DNA from: an uncultured Methylophaga sp.
GTDB lineage: Bacteria > Pseudomonadota > Gammaproteobacteria > GCF-002020875
Direction of reading: 5' to 3'
Assembly (NCBI GenBank): GCA_937877715.1
Contig: CALEHW010000003.1
Coordinates: 1-64,000 of the forward strand
Length of the DNA stretch: 64,000 nucleotides
Below the pieces are notes generated by a model. That model was not told where the DNA came from and searched no databases. It saw nothing but the letters and a program-made list of their open reading frames with translations. A program made the translations under genes and the position numbers. Shown here one piece after another: positions 32,300 through 41,533 of this stretch. Position 1 is the first letter of the stretch, and each line of letters starts with the position of its first letter.

Positions 32300-34219
32300 T
32301 CAGATAAGCTGTAATCCGAGAATACCTTCCATCTTTTCGGCGGTTTCCGATTTTCCAGTTCTGCTGTCACCTACCAGGGCAACGGTAATGCTGACCTCGT
32401 CACGGCTGCCATTGGCCAGTTCCCGCTTCTCCAGAGCAAGATCCTTGATCAGATCGATCAGATCTTCTGCTAGACGTGTGGGAGCCAGCTGCTCTACCTC
32501 ATCACGATCATGATATCCACAGCGGGTTAGATCATCATCACTGTTCTCCCCGTAAACCCCGGCCATCAACTGACTGAAGGCAACTCCGAGACGAAGCTCA
32601 CCACCTTCGACCAGCTCTTTGGCTACAGACATGAAGATGGCCTCATTGTCCAGGAACTGTTTATATAGATCAGGGTGGAGTGGCGTGTCGGCCTCGTCAC
32701 GCAATAGCGGGAACGGATTGGCCCAATAACTACTCTCCTTTGCACCACGATGGGTGTGGGTGCTTCCGGCAGCTACCCGCTCACCAAGACGGAAATGTTC
32801 AATCGCCTCATCAACCCCCATGCTGGCATCAATGGTAGATGCCCCCTGCTCGACCAGCTCAAAGTTATTCATGTAGAGTAGTGCATCAAGCGGATCTCCA
32901 TGCATCACCTCGATATCATCAGCAACCGGAACGATCTGTCTGGCGTTGGAGCCTGTGTCCTTGTTGTATCCCACCTCGCGGCCAACCATTAACAGTTTTG
33001 CCTGCTCACTGAAACCGTCAAGACAGGCAAAGGCCCCGGTTTCGGTACCGTAAAATATTGGTCTGACCTGGTTGTCTTCACCCTTCTGCATGGAGATGCG
33101 CCCCATGTCATCTGCCTTAATCAACATCTCGGCGATATAGGGCCCCTCAACCTCATCAAAACGGACCATGTAGCGAGTGCAGCCGCAGTGCAGGGGAATC
33201 TCCCCTTTACGAATGGCCAGCACATTGTGCAGGGTAAGAATCGGCTTCTTGCAGTAACCAAAATATTTTAGCTCATCCCGGTTGGGTACCAGACCAACCA
33301 GCAGTTGATTCTTCTCGTCCCAGAAATATCCGAGATCATCGGGATCTGCATTGGGGTCACCAAAGATAAAAACTCCGTCTGGACGACGGTTCTGCTGGAT
33401 GTCAGCAATCTCGGCAAAGGGAAACAGATTTAGAAGTCCGGGCTCCATCTCTACACTGCCACGTGACTTGTGCAGATAGGCAACAATCATCCATGCTCCT
33501 ACCTGAAGCGGAACCGAGACCCACTCATCCGCATCAAACTTTATTAAATTCAATGGGTTATGATCTAATTCATAGAATGGTTCTGCGCGCTTATTAGATG
33601 GTGTCGAGTAGTCAACTCCGGTACGGATATCCGCCGCAATGGTTAGTGGTACATGGGAGAGCGGTACATAATCGGCAGGCAGGTTGAAGTAGTGGCCAGA
33701 GATCTCACCCGCAGTAACGTTGGGAGATGCATCCAGTCCATGACTTCTGCGTACACCATGCTCCATTCCAACCTTGCGCAGCAACCTTCTTCGTGTCTGC
33801 AGAATCAGGTCAGAGAGTGATGTTGCCTTCTCCGTAACCTTGTCTTTTACTGAATCAGGGGTCTCAAGACCGGTTGCAACAACATCATTTTGTAGACGAA
33901 CCAGACGGGAGTAGCTACTGGAGCGGAAGTGGTGAAATGCACCATCGATAAAGCGTACAAGGTTACGGGCCCGCTCCATATCGGCATCTGCCACCTCATC
34001 CTGACCCAGAACCCAGAGGATGTCACGTGCGCATACCTCCTTGATAAAACTCACCTTGTGGATCGCCTCATTATGGTGTCGCTGATCTCGATGGTCGAGA
34101 TTATCGATAAACTCGTTTTTATAATTTTTCAGGAAGCGTGAGAAAGGGAGGCTTTTGATCAGCTGCTCCGGGGTGTTACATCCTTCACGTATTTCTAGAA
34201 TCTGTTCCATTTGATCCAT
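32300..34219 (-). CDS. Uncharacterised 639-aa protein ending just after a Walker A motif (HprK/PEPCK-like)
   Basis: No close family is recognised. The N-terminal third is helical and charged; the middle (about 180-480) is mixed alpha/beta with HCGCTRYMVRFDEVEGPY and YGTETGAFACLDGFS; the C-terminal part has a RLGERVAAGSTHTHRG stretch. At the very end, VALVGDSRTGKSETAEKM is a good Walker A motif, closest to the GDSGxGKSET loop of HPr kinase and to PEP carboxykinase P-loops. Only about 10 residues follow before TGA, so a normal kinase fold cannot be completed in this reading frame. Either the family uses a terminal P-loop in a circularly arranged fold, or the gene has lost its 3' end. An in-frame ATG at 34210 is an alternative start. 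A TGGTAGAAT extended -10 lies at 34250-34242. Confidence 0.6.
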   Translation of the reverse strand: MDQMEQILEIREGCNTPEQLIKSLPFSRFLKNYKNEFIDNLDHRDQRHHNEAIHKVSFIKEVCARDILWVLGQDEVADADMERARNLVRFIDGAFHHFRSSSYSRLVRLQNDVVATGLETPDSVKDKVTEKATSLSDLILQTRRRLLRKVGMEHGVRRSHGLDASPNVTAGEISGHYFNLPADYVPLSHVPLTIAADIRTGVDYSTPSNKRAEPFYELDHNPLNLIKFDADEWVSVPLQVGAWMIVAYLHKSRGSVEMEPGLLNLFPFAEIADIQQNRRPDGVFIFGDPNADPDDLGYFWDEKNQLLVGLVPNRDELKYFGYCKKPILTLHNVLAIRKGEIPLHCGCTRYMVRFDEVEGPYIAEMLIKADDMGRISMQKGEDNQVRPIFYGTETGAFACLDGFSEQAKLLMVGREVGYNKDTGSNARQIVPVADDIEVMHGDPLDALLYMNNFELVEQGASTIDASMGVDEAIEHFRLGERVAAGSTHTHRGAKESSYWANPFPLLRDEADTPLHPDLYKQFLDNEAIFMSVAKELVEGGELRLGVAFSQLMAGVYGENSDDDLTRCGYHDRDEVEQLAPTRLAEDLIDLIKDLALEKRELANGSRDEVSITVALVGDSRTGKSETAEKMEGILGLQLI

Positions 34220-34241
34220 CCAGTGCCAAAAAAGGAGCTAT

Positions 34242-34250
34242 ATTCTACCA
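34242..34250 (-). promoter_or_regulatory. Extended -10 candidate upstream of the 639-aa gene
   Basis: On the minus strand TG-G-TAGAAT, 23 bp before the ATG at 34219, with no good -35. The 104-bp gap between this gene and the RND pump stop also holds A/T-rich sequence with no hairpin terminator that I can see. Weak. Confidence 0.25.
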
Positions 34251-34323
34251 TAACCGGAGAGTGAGCTCCTCTCCTGTTGATACTTCGGAGCTGCTTAATC
34301 CCTCCAATTATCTCTTGTTGCAC

Positions 34324-37300
34324 CTACTCTTGTCGTGCAATCGACTCATGTAGCGAGAGCAGAGCTGGCACAAAGAGCAGAACCAGAAATGTAGAGACGG
34401 CAAGACCGAAGGAGATCGAGATCGCCATCGGAATAAGATACTGGGCCTGCAGAGAGCGCTCAAACAGCAGCGGAAGCAGGCCAGCAATAGTGGTGAGTGA
34501 TGTAAGCAGCACGGCCCTGAGGCGCAGTCCTGCCGCCTGGACAATAGCTTCGCGCGTCTCTATCCCCTGTTCGCGCAGCTTGTTGAAGAACGAGACCAGA
34601 ATAATTGAGTCGTTGACCACAATGCCTGCGAGAGCAAAGAGTCCAAACAGGGAGAGCAGGGTTATATCCATCCCCATGATCCAGTGACCAAGAAAGGCGC
34701 CGATCACACCGAATGGAATAGTGGCCATCACCACCAGTGGCCAGCCGTATGAGGAGAAGACCCAAGCCAGCACAATGTAGATTAGCAGCAGGGCGAGAAT
34801 ACCGCCCTCTCTCATGTCGCTCATGGTTTCGCGCTCATCGGCATTCTTTCCCTCAAAGGCGTACTGTACCGGATATTTGTTGATTATCTCTGGTAGCAGG
34901 GTCTGCTCCAGCTGCTCCAGCAGGGTGGAGACATTCTGACTCTCGGTATCGACATCGGCCATGATGTTGACCGCAAGCTCACCATCACTGTGACGAATTA
35001 CCTCAAATCCACGTTTTGGCCTGAATTCAACCAGGTTGACCAGCGGGATGGCCTCACCACTACTGCTGACGAACATGAAGCGGTGGAGAGAGGACATCTT
35101 TCTGCGCTCCAGATCGGGTAACAGCACTCTCACCTCCAGCTCCTCGTCCCCCTCGTTATAGATCTGGATCCGTTTTCCATCAAATGCCGCATGGAGCTGA
35201 GCCCCAATCTCCTGCAGCGAGAGTCCACGTTGGCGCCCCTCCGCACTGAGCGAGAAGATTATCTGCTCCTTGCCGTATGGCATATCATCCTCCACCGCAA
35301 CTACTCCATCCATCGAGCGTAGCGTATCCATGATCTCATTGGAGGCGGCTTTGATCTGCTCCATCTGCTCCCCGGCCCCAATTAGACGAATCTCGATATC
35401 CTTGCCTGCAGGGCCATGTTTGCGTTTCTCGATCGCCAGGGTCTCAAGTCCGGCGGCCTCCGGGGCAACCCTCTTCCAGCTGTTGATGAACTGCTGCACC
35501 CTCAGCTCACGATTTTCTGCCGGAATCAACTCCACAATCATGGAGCCAAACTGATCACCTGTCCTTCTGGTGCCTGCCCCTCTGGAGCCGGATACCCCTC
35601 TGCGTGATTCCACTGCAGCAATCAGGCCACCTCCCAGCTCAGTCTCGGTCTGGTAGAGAGTATCCTCCAGTCTCCTCATGTAGCGATCAACCTCCTCCCT
35701 CGGGGTTCCGGAGACAAAATCGACATTGGCATAGAAGAGGTTCCCCTCTGGAGCGGGAAAGAAGCTGAAGGAGAGCTGTCCACCGGCAATTAGTCCAAGG
35801 GTCAGGACCAACGCCCCTATGGTGGAGCTGATGACAATCCCACGATGGTAGAGTGCCCAACGCACCACGGGCTGGAAGCGGGCCTCCCTGAAGTGGTTAA
35901 AGCGCTCATCAATGGCTCGACGCACCGCCCCAGGCTGCTTGTGGTGAGAGCGACTGAATGCATGCTGTAGATGGCCCGGCAACACTAGGAAACATTCGAT
36001 CAGTGAGGCGATCAACACACAGATGATGATGGTGGGAATGTCGATCAGGATCTTCCCCATCTGACCGCCGATAAACATCAGCGGCAGGAATGCTGCAATT
36101 GTGGTCAGTGAGGAGGATAGTACCGGGTAGAACATCCTTCTGGCTCCACCTTCTGCAGCGTGCAGTGCACCCTCACCACTCTGGTAACGGGTTAACGCAT
36201 CCTCCCCCACCACAATCGCATCATCTACGATAATGCCAAGCGCCATGATCAGGGCAAACAGGCTGACCATATTGATGGAGCCGCCAATGGCGTAGAGGAT
36301 CGCCAGGGTGGCCAGGAATGAGGTGGGGATACCAACAGCAACCCAGAACGCAACCCGTCCATTGAGAAACAGAAAGAGGATGCCAACCACCAGCAACAAC
36401 CCCCCGGCACCATTGTGGATCAGCAGGGTCAGACGCTCCCGGATCAGGGACCAGCTCTCATCAAAACGGTGGATCTCGATGCCTGCAGGAAGGGTGGTGG
36501 CAGCCAGCTCATCCATCCACTCTATCATCACCTCTGCAGATTCCAGCGAGTCGGTCTGCTCTGCCCGCATCAACCGCATCTCTACGGCTGGTACACCATG
36601 AAAATAGAGATCGGTCTCATTTCTCTGCTGTCGACGTTCTATTTCTGCGATTGATCCTAGTGGAATATGCTCTCCATCTTCTCCTCCCTGAAATGTAAGG
36701 GCAGAGAACTGCTGCTCACCTCTAAGTTGCCCCGGAGTTCTGAGCTGTCGGCCACTATCCGCCTCCCCAACCTGGCCTGCAGGATCATTTCTGCTCATCT
36801 TCTGGATCTGTCTGCCAATCTGTTCATGGGAGAGACCTAGATCAACCACCGCCTCCATCGGAATCTGAATGGCAATCTCTGTCTCGGGCAGACCATTGAT
36901 GTAGATTTTCGCAATCCCCCGCCGCAACAATTCTCTTTCATATTCACGCACCAGCGAGCGTATCTCCTCCACCCCATCCTGTGAGGAGATCACAACCCGG
37001 GCTATAGGGTCGTGACGAACCCTGCGGGAGATTTTTGGGCTCTCCGCATCCACCGGGAGAGAACGTACACTGTTGACCTGCTCCTTGATCCGCTCCGTGG
37101 CCCACTGCATGTCACTGGTATCATCAAACTCCAGGGAGATTGAGGCAATCCCCTCGGCACTGGTTGAGGTCATCAGGTCAACCCCATCCACCTGCCTGAG
37201 CTCCTGCTCCAGTGGGGTCGTAATTGAGGAGGAGACATCCTCTGCCGAGGCTCCCGGCCACTCGACACGAACCGTGACCACCTCAACCGAGAAACTGGGA

Positions 37301-37425
37301 AAGAACTGGCGGTTCATATGGCTGACCCCCCAGATGCCGGCCATAATCATGATAAGCATCAGCAGGTTTGCAGCAACTCGATGGTTGGCAAAACGACCGA
37401 TCAGATCACTTTTATGGGTAATCAT
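34324..37425 (-). CDS. RND-family efflux transporter permease (AcrB-like)
   Basis: 1033 residues, the usual length of the HAE/AcrB superfamily. One N-terminal helix (about 14-34), a large periplasmic loop, a central block of membrane helices (about 335-540) with GIIVDDAIVVGEDAL, a second periplasmic loop, and a final helix block (about 855-1025) with LFGLFALAGIVVNDSIILV. The Asp pair in the central motif is typical of the proton relay. It forms the inner-membrane trimer of a tripartite pump with the adaptor whose stop overlaps its start (ATGA). Substrates could be drugs, metals or lipophilic compounds; sequence does not decide. No outer-membrane partner is encoded next to it. Confidence 0.92.
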   Translation of the reverse strand: MITHKSDLIGRFANHRVAANLLMLIMIMAGIWGVSHMNRQFFPSFSVEVVTVRVEWPGASAEDVSSSITTPLEQELRQVDGVDLMTSTSAEGIASISLEFDDTSDMQWATERIKEQVNSVRSLPVDAESPKISRRVRHDPIARVVISSQDGVEEIRSLVREYERELLRRGIAKIYINGLPETEIAIQIPMEAVVDLGLSHEQIGRQIQKMSRNDPAGQVGEADSGRQLRTPGQLRGEQQFSALTFQGGEDGEHIPLGSIAEIERRQQRNETDLYFHGVPAVEMRLMRAEQTDSLESAEVMIEWMDELAATTLPAGIEIHRFDESWSLIRERLTLLIHNGAGGLLLVVGILFLFLNGRVAFWVAVGIPTSFLATLAILYAIGGSINMVSLFALIMALGIIVDDAIVVGEDALTRYQSGEGALHAAEGGARRMFYPVLSSSLTTIAAFLPLMFIGGQMGKILIDIPTIIICVLIASLIECFLVLPGHLQHAFSRSHHKQPGAVRRAIDERFNHFREARFQPVVRWALYHRGIVISSTIGALVLTLGLIAGGQLSFSFFPAPEGNLFYANVDFVSGTPREEVDRYMRRLEDTLYQTETELGGGLIAAVESRRGVSGSRGAGTRRTGDQFGSMIVELIPAENRELRVQQFINSWKRVAPEAAGLETLAIEKRKHGPAGKDIEIRLIGAGEQMEQIKAASNEIMDTLRSMDGVVAVEDDMPYGKEQIIFSLSAEGRQRGLSLQEIGAQLHAAFDGKRIQIYNEGDEELEVRVLLPDLERRKMSSLHRFMFVSSSGEAIPLVNLVEFRPKRGFEVIRHSDGELAVNIMADVDTESQNVSTLLEQLEQTLLPEIINKYPVQYAFEGKNADERETMSDMREGGILALLLIYIVLAWVFSSYGWPLVVMATIPFGVIGAFLGHWIMGMDITLLSLFGLFALAGIVVNDSIILVSFFNKLREQGIETREAIVQAAGLRLRAVLLTSLTTIAGLLPLLFERSLQAQYLIPMAISISFGLAVSTFLVLLFVPALLSLHESIARQE

Positions 37426-38687
37426 TCATTCTTCTCGTCTCTGATCCCAGACTGTTGATGGTTGACCTTAAGACCCTTCATCGCCTCAGGCAGGTGGGTT
37501 GTTACCACTCTATCCCCTGCTTTCAATTCAGGGCTGCGGACCACAATCAGAGATTTATCTGCAGCACTACCCCACCCGAGGGTTGAGACAGTTACTGGAT
37601 CCAGCCGCCCATCCTCATCGATAAGGTAGACCCGGCTGTTCTCATATAGTGCCTCATATGGGATAACTATGGTGCCTGCAATTGCCGGCAGAGTGACGGA
37701 GAGCTGCAGTGCCCGACCAGGAAGAGGTGGCATTGCAGCTCTGGTAACAGTAAAGATCCCCTCAATGCCACCCACCTCATCTATCTGGTTAGAGACCAGA
37801 CGTACCAGTTTTGCCTGTAGTGGTATACCGTCGACAACCCCCTCCATAGAGATATCCTTCCCATCCTCAAGACCGTGTCGTACCTGCTGAATCGAGGTTC
37901 TGGGGATCTGTGCCCTGATCTGTATGGAACCAGGATCATATAATGAAACCACAAGATCCCCAGGCCGTACCAGTCCACCAGGGGCGACCGGTATCTTGTG
38001 TACCACGGCAGAATATGGGGCAAACAGGGTGGCCCTTTCAAGGTCCAGTCTGGTCTGTGAGAGTAGCGCTTGCAGACGCTCCCTCTGAGCCTGCAGACGA
38101 CGCTTGCGGGGCTTATACTCATCAATCTGCTGTTGTCGCCCGGCCACCTTGATCAACTGCCTCTCTACCTCCTGCAGTGCCTGATCTGCAGCAGAGTCAG
38201 AGACCATGCTGCCTTTCTTGAGCTTTCTGATCCGCTGTAACTCGCCCCTACTAAGTTGCAGTAGCTGCTGCTCACGCTGCAGTGTATCCACATTTGCGTG
38301 GTACTTGATCTCTTCCAGCTCAATCTGGGAGTTGATTTCGTTAATTTCTGCCTGACGCTGCAGGACCAGAAGGGCACTCTCCCTTGAATCCAGTTCAACT
38401 AGGGGAGTCCCCTTCTCAACCTGGTCCCCCTCGTGGGAGAGTATGTTTATCACCTCTGCAGCAAGTGTCGATTTAATCTCGCTGAAAGTTTCCGCCTCTG
38501 TAATTCCATAGAGCGTCAACTGCGGGCGATTCTCTGCAGGAGTTGCCACCATTGCATCAACTCGCCATACCACCTCATCAGAGTGAATCAGAGGGCTCTC
38601 CTCCCGACCCATCTTGAGTGCCATAAATCCCGAAACAGCAATTGCCAATATTACTATCGGGGTCAGAAAATGGAGAATATTTTTCAT
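37422..38687 (-). CDS. RND efflux periplasmic adaptor (HlyD/MFP family)
   Basis: 421 residues, with one N-terminal membrane segment (about 8-25), a lipoyl half motif with EGDQVEKGTPLVELDSRE near 90-110, a long coiled-coil hairpin (about 112-215), the second lipoyl half near 215-245 (FAPYSAVVHK, PGGLVRPGDLVV), then beta-barrel and membrane-proximal domains. It links the RND permease encoded downstream to an outer-membrane channel. The stop overlaps the permease start by four bases, so they form one operon. It may borrow the TolC-like protein encoded near 2663 or another elsewhere. Confidence 0.9.
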   Translation of the reverse strand: MKNILHFLTPIVILAIAVSGFMALKMGREESPLIHSDEVVWRVDAMVATPAENRPQLTLYGITEAETFSEIKSTLAAEVINILSHEGDQVEKGTPLVELDSRESALLVLQRQAEINEINSQIELEEIKYHANVDTLQREQQLLQLSRGELQRIRKLKKGSMVSDSAADQALQEVERQLIKVAGRQQQIDEYKPRKRRLQAQRERLQALLSQTRLDLERATLFAPYSAVVHKIPVAPGGLVRPGDLVVSLYDPGSIQIRAQIPRTSIQQVRHGLEDGKDISMEGVVDGIPLQAKLVRLVSNQIDEVGGIEGIFTVTRAAMPPLPGRALQLSVTLPAIAGTIVIPYEALYENSRVYLIDEDGRLDPVTVSTLGWGSAADKSLIVVRSPELKAGDRVVTTHLPEAMKGLKVNHQQSGIRDEKNE

Positions 38688-38797
38688 TTTATCTGTTTGG
38701 ATTTATACTCTTCGAGCTTGAAATAATCTGGCTACCTCAGCAGCCTGCTCCAGAGTTTACCATTGAATGGGGTGCCAGAGAGTGTGGAGTGAGCATT

Positions 38798-38827
38798 AAA
38801 AAAGCCCGTTTAATAACGGGCTTTTTT
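38798..38827 (-). terminator. Intrinsic terminator after the H-NS-like gene (bidirectional)
   Basis: A perfect 13-bp stem (AAAAAAGCCCGTT with its complement AACGGGCTTTTTT) around a 4-nt loop; the T-run closes it on both strands. It lies 19 bp after the H-NS-like stop on the minus strand. This is the strongest terminator in the window and also insulates the RND operon promoter. Confidence 0.93.
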
Positions 38828-38846
38828 AATCTACTAGTGATCTGAG

Positions 38847-39218
38847 TTACTGATTGGCAATCTTCAGCTTATCACGTCCACCGTGCTTTTCCTCTGCCGC
38901 AATTACCCATTTGGGTGAACGTCCACGACCGGTCCAGGTCTCCTTGGAGTTATCTGGATTACGGTAGACAGGCTTGACCTTGGCCCGTTTTGCTACTGCA
39001 GGTCTACCTCTTCCCTTGCCCTTAGTGGTGGAAGCAAGTTTTTTAATAGTTGCTGCACCATATTTCTTGGCTAGTGCTGCAAGCTCTTTCTGAGCCTTAG
39101 CTTGTGTACCATCCTCTTTTTTTCTGCGATCAAATTCGGCATTAAGCTTTTTAAGATCGGCAGTCATCTTCTTTATTGCCGAGGCGAGCTTGGCATTAGT
39201 CGTTTTTTTTAGATTCAT
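38847..39218 (-). CDS. H-NS-family DNA-binding protein
   Basis: 123 residues. The start at 39218 has AAAAAAGGA upstream and was preferred over a 13-residue extension. The N-terminal half is a Lys- and Glu-rich coiled coil (about 1-60), a Lys/Arg-rich linker follows (KGKGRGRP near 66-75), and the C-terminal domain has YRNPDNSKETWTGRGRSPKW. This matches the H-NS DNA-binding motif, in which the RGR loop inserts into the minor groove. It would silence A/T-rich or foreign DNA and act as a global regulator. It is single, with a strong terminator after it and relA upstream on the same strand. The family is clear; a specific paralogue name is not given. Confidence 0.9.
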   Translation of the reverse strand: MNLKKTTNAKLASAIKKMTADLKKLNAEFDRRKKEDGTQAKAQKELAALAKKYGAATIKKLASTTKGKGRGRPAVAKRAKVKPVYRNPDNSKETWTGRGRSPKWVIAAEEKHGGRDKLKIANQ

Positions 39219-39379
39219 AAGTGTCCTTTTTTCAAAAAAACAGTATCTGTAAAGCATATTTCAACCATGATGAGAATGACTTTTTCAGATGATTCCCTGA
39301 GCATTATTGAAAATGTGTCGAAAACTATAATATAAAAGATACTGGATTACAAACTATTTTATATTAGATGAGTTGGAAA

Positions 39380-41533
39380 CTATCTATTATCTCTAACCGC
39401 AGAGATAATATTTTTCATTCGCAGAAGATGATCCAGTATTTTGCCTAGATCATTTCCAGTCTTCAGCTCAACTGTCATCTCAATATGTGCAATATGGCTG
39501 TTCTTATTTGTGGAGGTATTAATTGAGTCGATATTTGCTAATTCATTTCTAAATAGTGTTGTAATATCACTTAATAATCCTGAACGATCATAGGCCTCGA
39601 TTTCAACTCTGTACTCACGCCACTCTGCCTCACCCCCTCCCCATGACACCTCGATAACTCGGTCGGGCTCAGTCTCGATAAGATGGAGCGCATTTGGACA
39701 CTCATGTTTGTGAATGGTGACACCACGTCCGCGGGTAATAAAACCGATTATCGGATCTGGGCTTTTTGGGTGGCAGCAGTTGGATATTGTGGTCATCAAT
39801 TTTCCAACTCCGCGAATAGAGATCTCACTACTACTGGATTCGTCTCTGTCATCACCTTTGTGGGGGTGTTTGTTCCTTTTTATCTTTTTCCCTGGCAGCG
39901 AAGTGAACACCATAATCGCCCCGGCAATCTGTCCGGAGGTAATGTCTCCCTGACCAATCGCAGCATATAGTGATTCCACTCCCTTCTGTTCATAACGCTC
40001 TACCAGTTTTTTCATAGGCAAATCTGGTGATCCGGCACGCATCATCTCACGCTCCAGGATCCCCCTGCCTGCAATCACATTCTCCTCAAAATCCTGTTTT
40101 CTGAACCACTGACGAACCCGGTAGCGGCCACGTGAGGTATGAAGATAACCGAGGTTCGGGTTCATCCAGTCCCTAGTAGGACCACCCTCCTTTACTGTAA
40201 GAATTTCGACCCGTTGTCCCGACTGCAATGATTGGTTTAGCGGTATTATTTTTCCATCAGCCTTGGCGCCACGCGTCCGGTGCCCTAGTCCACTGTGGAT
40301 GGTATAGGCAAAATCAAGAGCAGTTCCTCCCTCTGGAAGCTCGATAACCTCCCCCTCCGGTGTCAGCACATAGATATGTTCATCCACCATTTCCTCTCTG
40401 AACTGTTCAACCATCCCATCCTGTTCAGAGATATCATCCTTCCACTCGAGCAGCTGCCGCAACCAGTGAATTTTTTTCTCAAATCCTGGATCATAACGAC
40501 TTCCCTCCTTGTATCTCCAGTGTGCAGCCACTCCCAGTTCAGCCGCATTGTGCATCTCATGGGTGCGGATCTGTATCTCCAGGACACGCCCCTTAGGGCC
40601 GTGTACCGCCGTATGGATGGATCGATAGTTATTTCCCTTTGGGTTTGCTATGTAATCATCAAACTCCTTGGGTATATGTGACCAGAGCCCGTGAACAACC
40701 CCAAGTGCCGCATAACAGTCAGATATGTCATCTACCAGAATTCTGACCGCATGTAGATCATAGAGCGAATCAACCTCAACCTGTTTTCTCTGCATCTTTT
40801 TCCAGATGCTATAGAGATGTTTGGTACGTCCACTGACTTTTCCACTCAGTGACTCCTTTTTCAGTGTCTGCTCAATAGTCTCTATAGAAAATCTGATATA
40901 ACTGTCACGCTCGGCCCGTTTCTGATCAATCTGTCTAGACAGATTTTGGTAAGCCTCAGGCTCCAGCTTGCGAAATGCAAGGTCCTCCAGCTGCCACTTT
41001 AGTGCCCCCATCCCCAGACGGTTGGCCAGTGGCGCCAGTATATCTCTGGTAAGCGTTGCATTTTCGATCTGCTGCTGTTCAGTAATACCCACGGGGTTGC
41101 GCATAAGATCAAGATGGTCAGCCAACTTTATCACCACCACACGAACATCCTTGGCCATAGCAAGCAGCATCTTGCGCAGGTTTTCATGGTGAGATTCACT
41201 CTTTATATCCAGCCGGGAATGAGGTTGATGTATATGCGAGTGGAGAGTCGTCATCTCCACAGTTCCATGGATCAACCTGATTACTGCACTATCAACCACC
41301 TCTTCGAGCAGGGGATCGACGACAAGAGCTGCGCGCTGGTGGTAAGTGTAGAGCATTGCAGCAGCAGCCATCTCACTGTCCTGTGGAGCAATCTCCTGAA
41401 CCATCAATGATACAGTGGATGCTGCCTCAATCACCTGCTCACGAATATCTTCTGATAACTGTCGATGAGAATGATCATCCATCCAGCTGGTTGCCAGCTT
41501 AAGTAACTGCAGTTGCCCCTGATCATGACTCAC
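39380..41533 (-). CDS. relA: GTP pyrophosphokinase RelA (stringent response)
   Basis: 717 residues with the RelA order: an N-terminal HD-like region lacking the catalytic HDxxED of hydrolases; the synthetase domain (about 235-345) with [10 protein letters not shown] and [12 protein letters not shown]; a TGS domain (about 390-455) and a C-terminal ACT domain (about 640-715). The EFDD motif in the synthetase is that of the monofunctional RelA type, and the degenerate HD region agrees, so this is assigned as RelA not SpoT. It makes (p)ppGpp on ribosomes during starvation. The start codon is GTG overlapping the ygiQ stop (GTGA), so ygiQ and relA are coupled. Length is slightly under the 744 of E. 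coli RelA. Confidence 0.92.
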   Translation of the reverse strand: MSHDQGQLQLLKLATSWMDDHSHRQLSEDIREQVIEAASTVSLMVQEIAPQDSEMAAAAMLYTYHQRAALVVDPLLEEVVDSAVIRLIHGTVEMTTLHSHIHQPHSRLDIKSESHHENLRKMLLAMAKDVRVVVIKLADHLDLMRNPVGITEQQQIENATLTRDILAPLANRLGMGALKWQLEDLAFRKLEPEAYQNLSRQIDQKRAERDSYIRFSIETIEQTLKKESLSGKVSGRTKHLYSIWKKMQRKQVEVDSLYDLHAVRILVDDISDCYAALGVVHGLWSHIPKEFDDYIANPKGNNYRSIHTAVHGPKGRVLEIQIRTHEMHNAAELGVAAHWRYKEGSRYDPGFEKKIHWLRQLLEWKDDISEQDGMVEQFREEMVDEHIYVLTPEGEVIELPEGGTALDFAYTIHSGLGHRTRGAKADGKIIPLNQSLQSGQRVEILTVKEGGPTRDWMNPNLGYLHTSRGRYRVRQWFRKQDFEENVIAGRGILEREMMRAGSPDLPMKKLVERYEQKGVESLYAAIGQGDITSGQIAGAIMVFTSLPGKKIKRNKHPHKGDDRDESSSSEISIRGVGKLMTTISNCCHPKSPDPIIGFITRGRGVTIHKHECPNALHLIETEPDRVIEVSWGGGEAEWREYRVEIEAYDRSGLLSDITTLFRNELANIDSINTSTNKNSHIAHIEMTVELKTGNDLGKILDHLLRMKNIISAVRDNR

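Noticed and set aside
39380-41533. Assignment as SpoT or bifunctional Rel
   Set aside because: The HD region lacks the hydrolase residues and the synthetase has the EFDD motif of monofunctional RelA.
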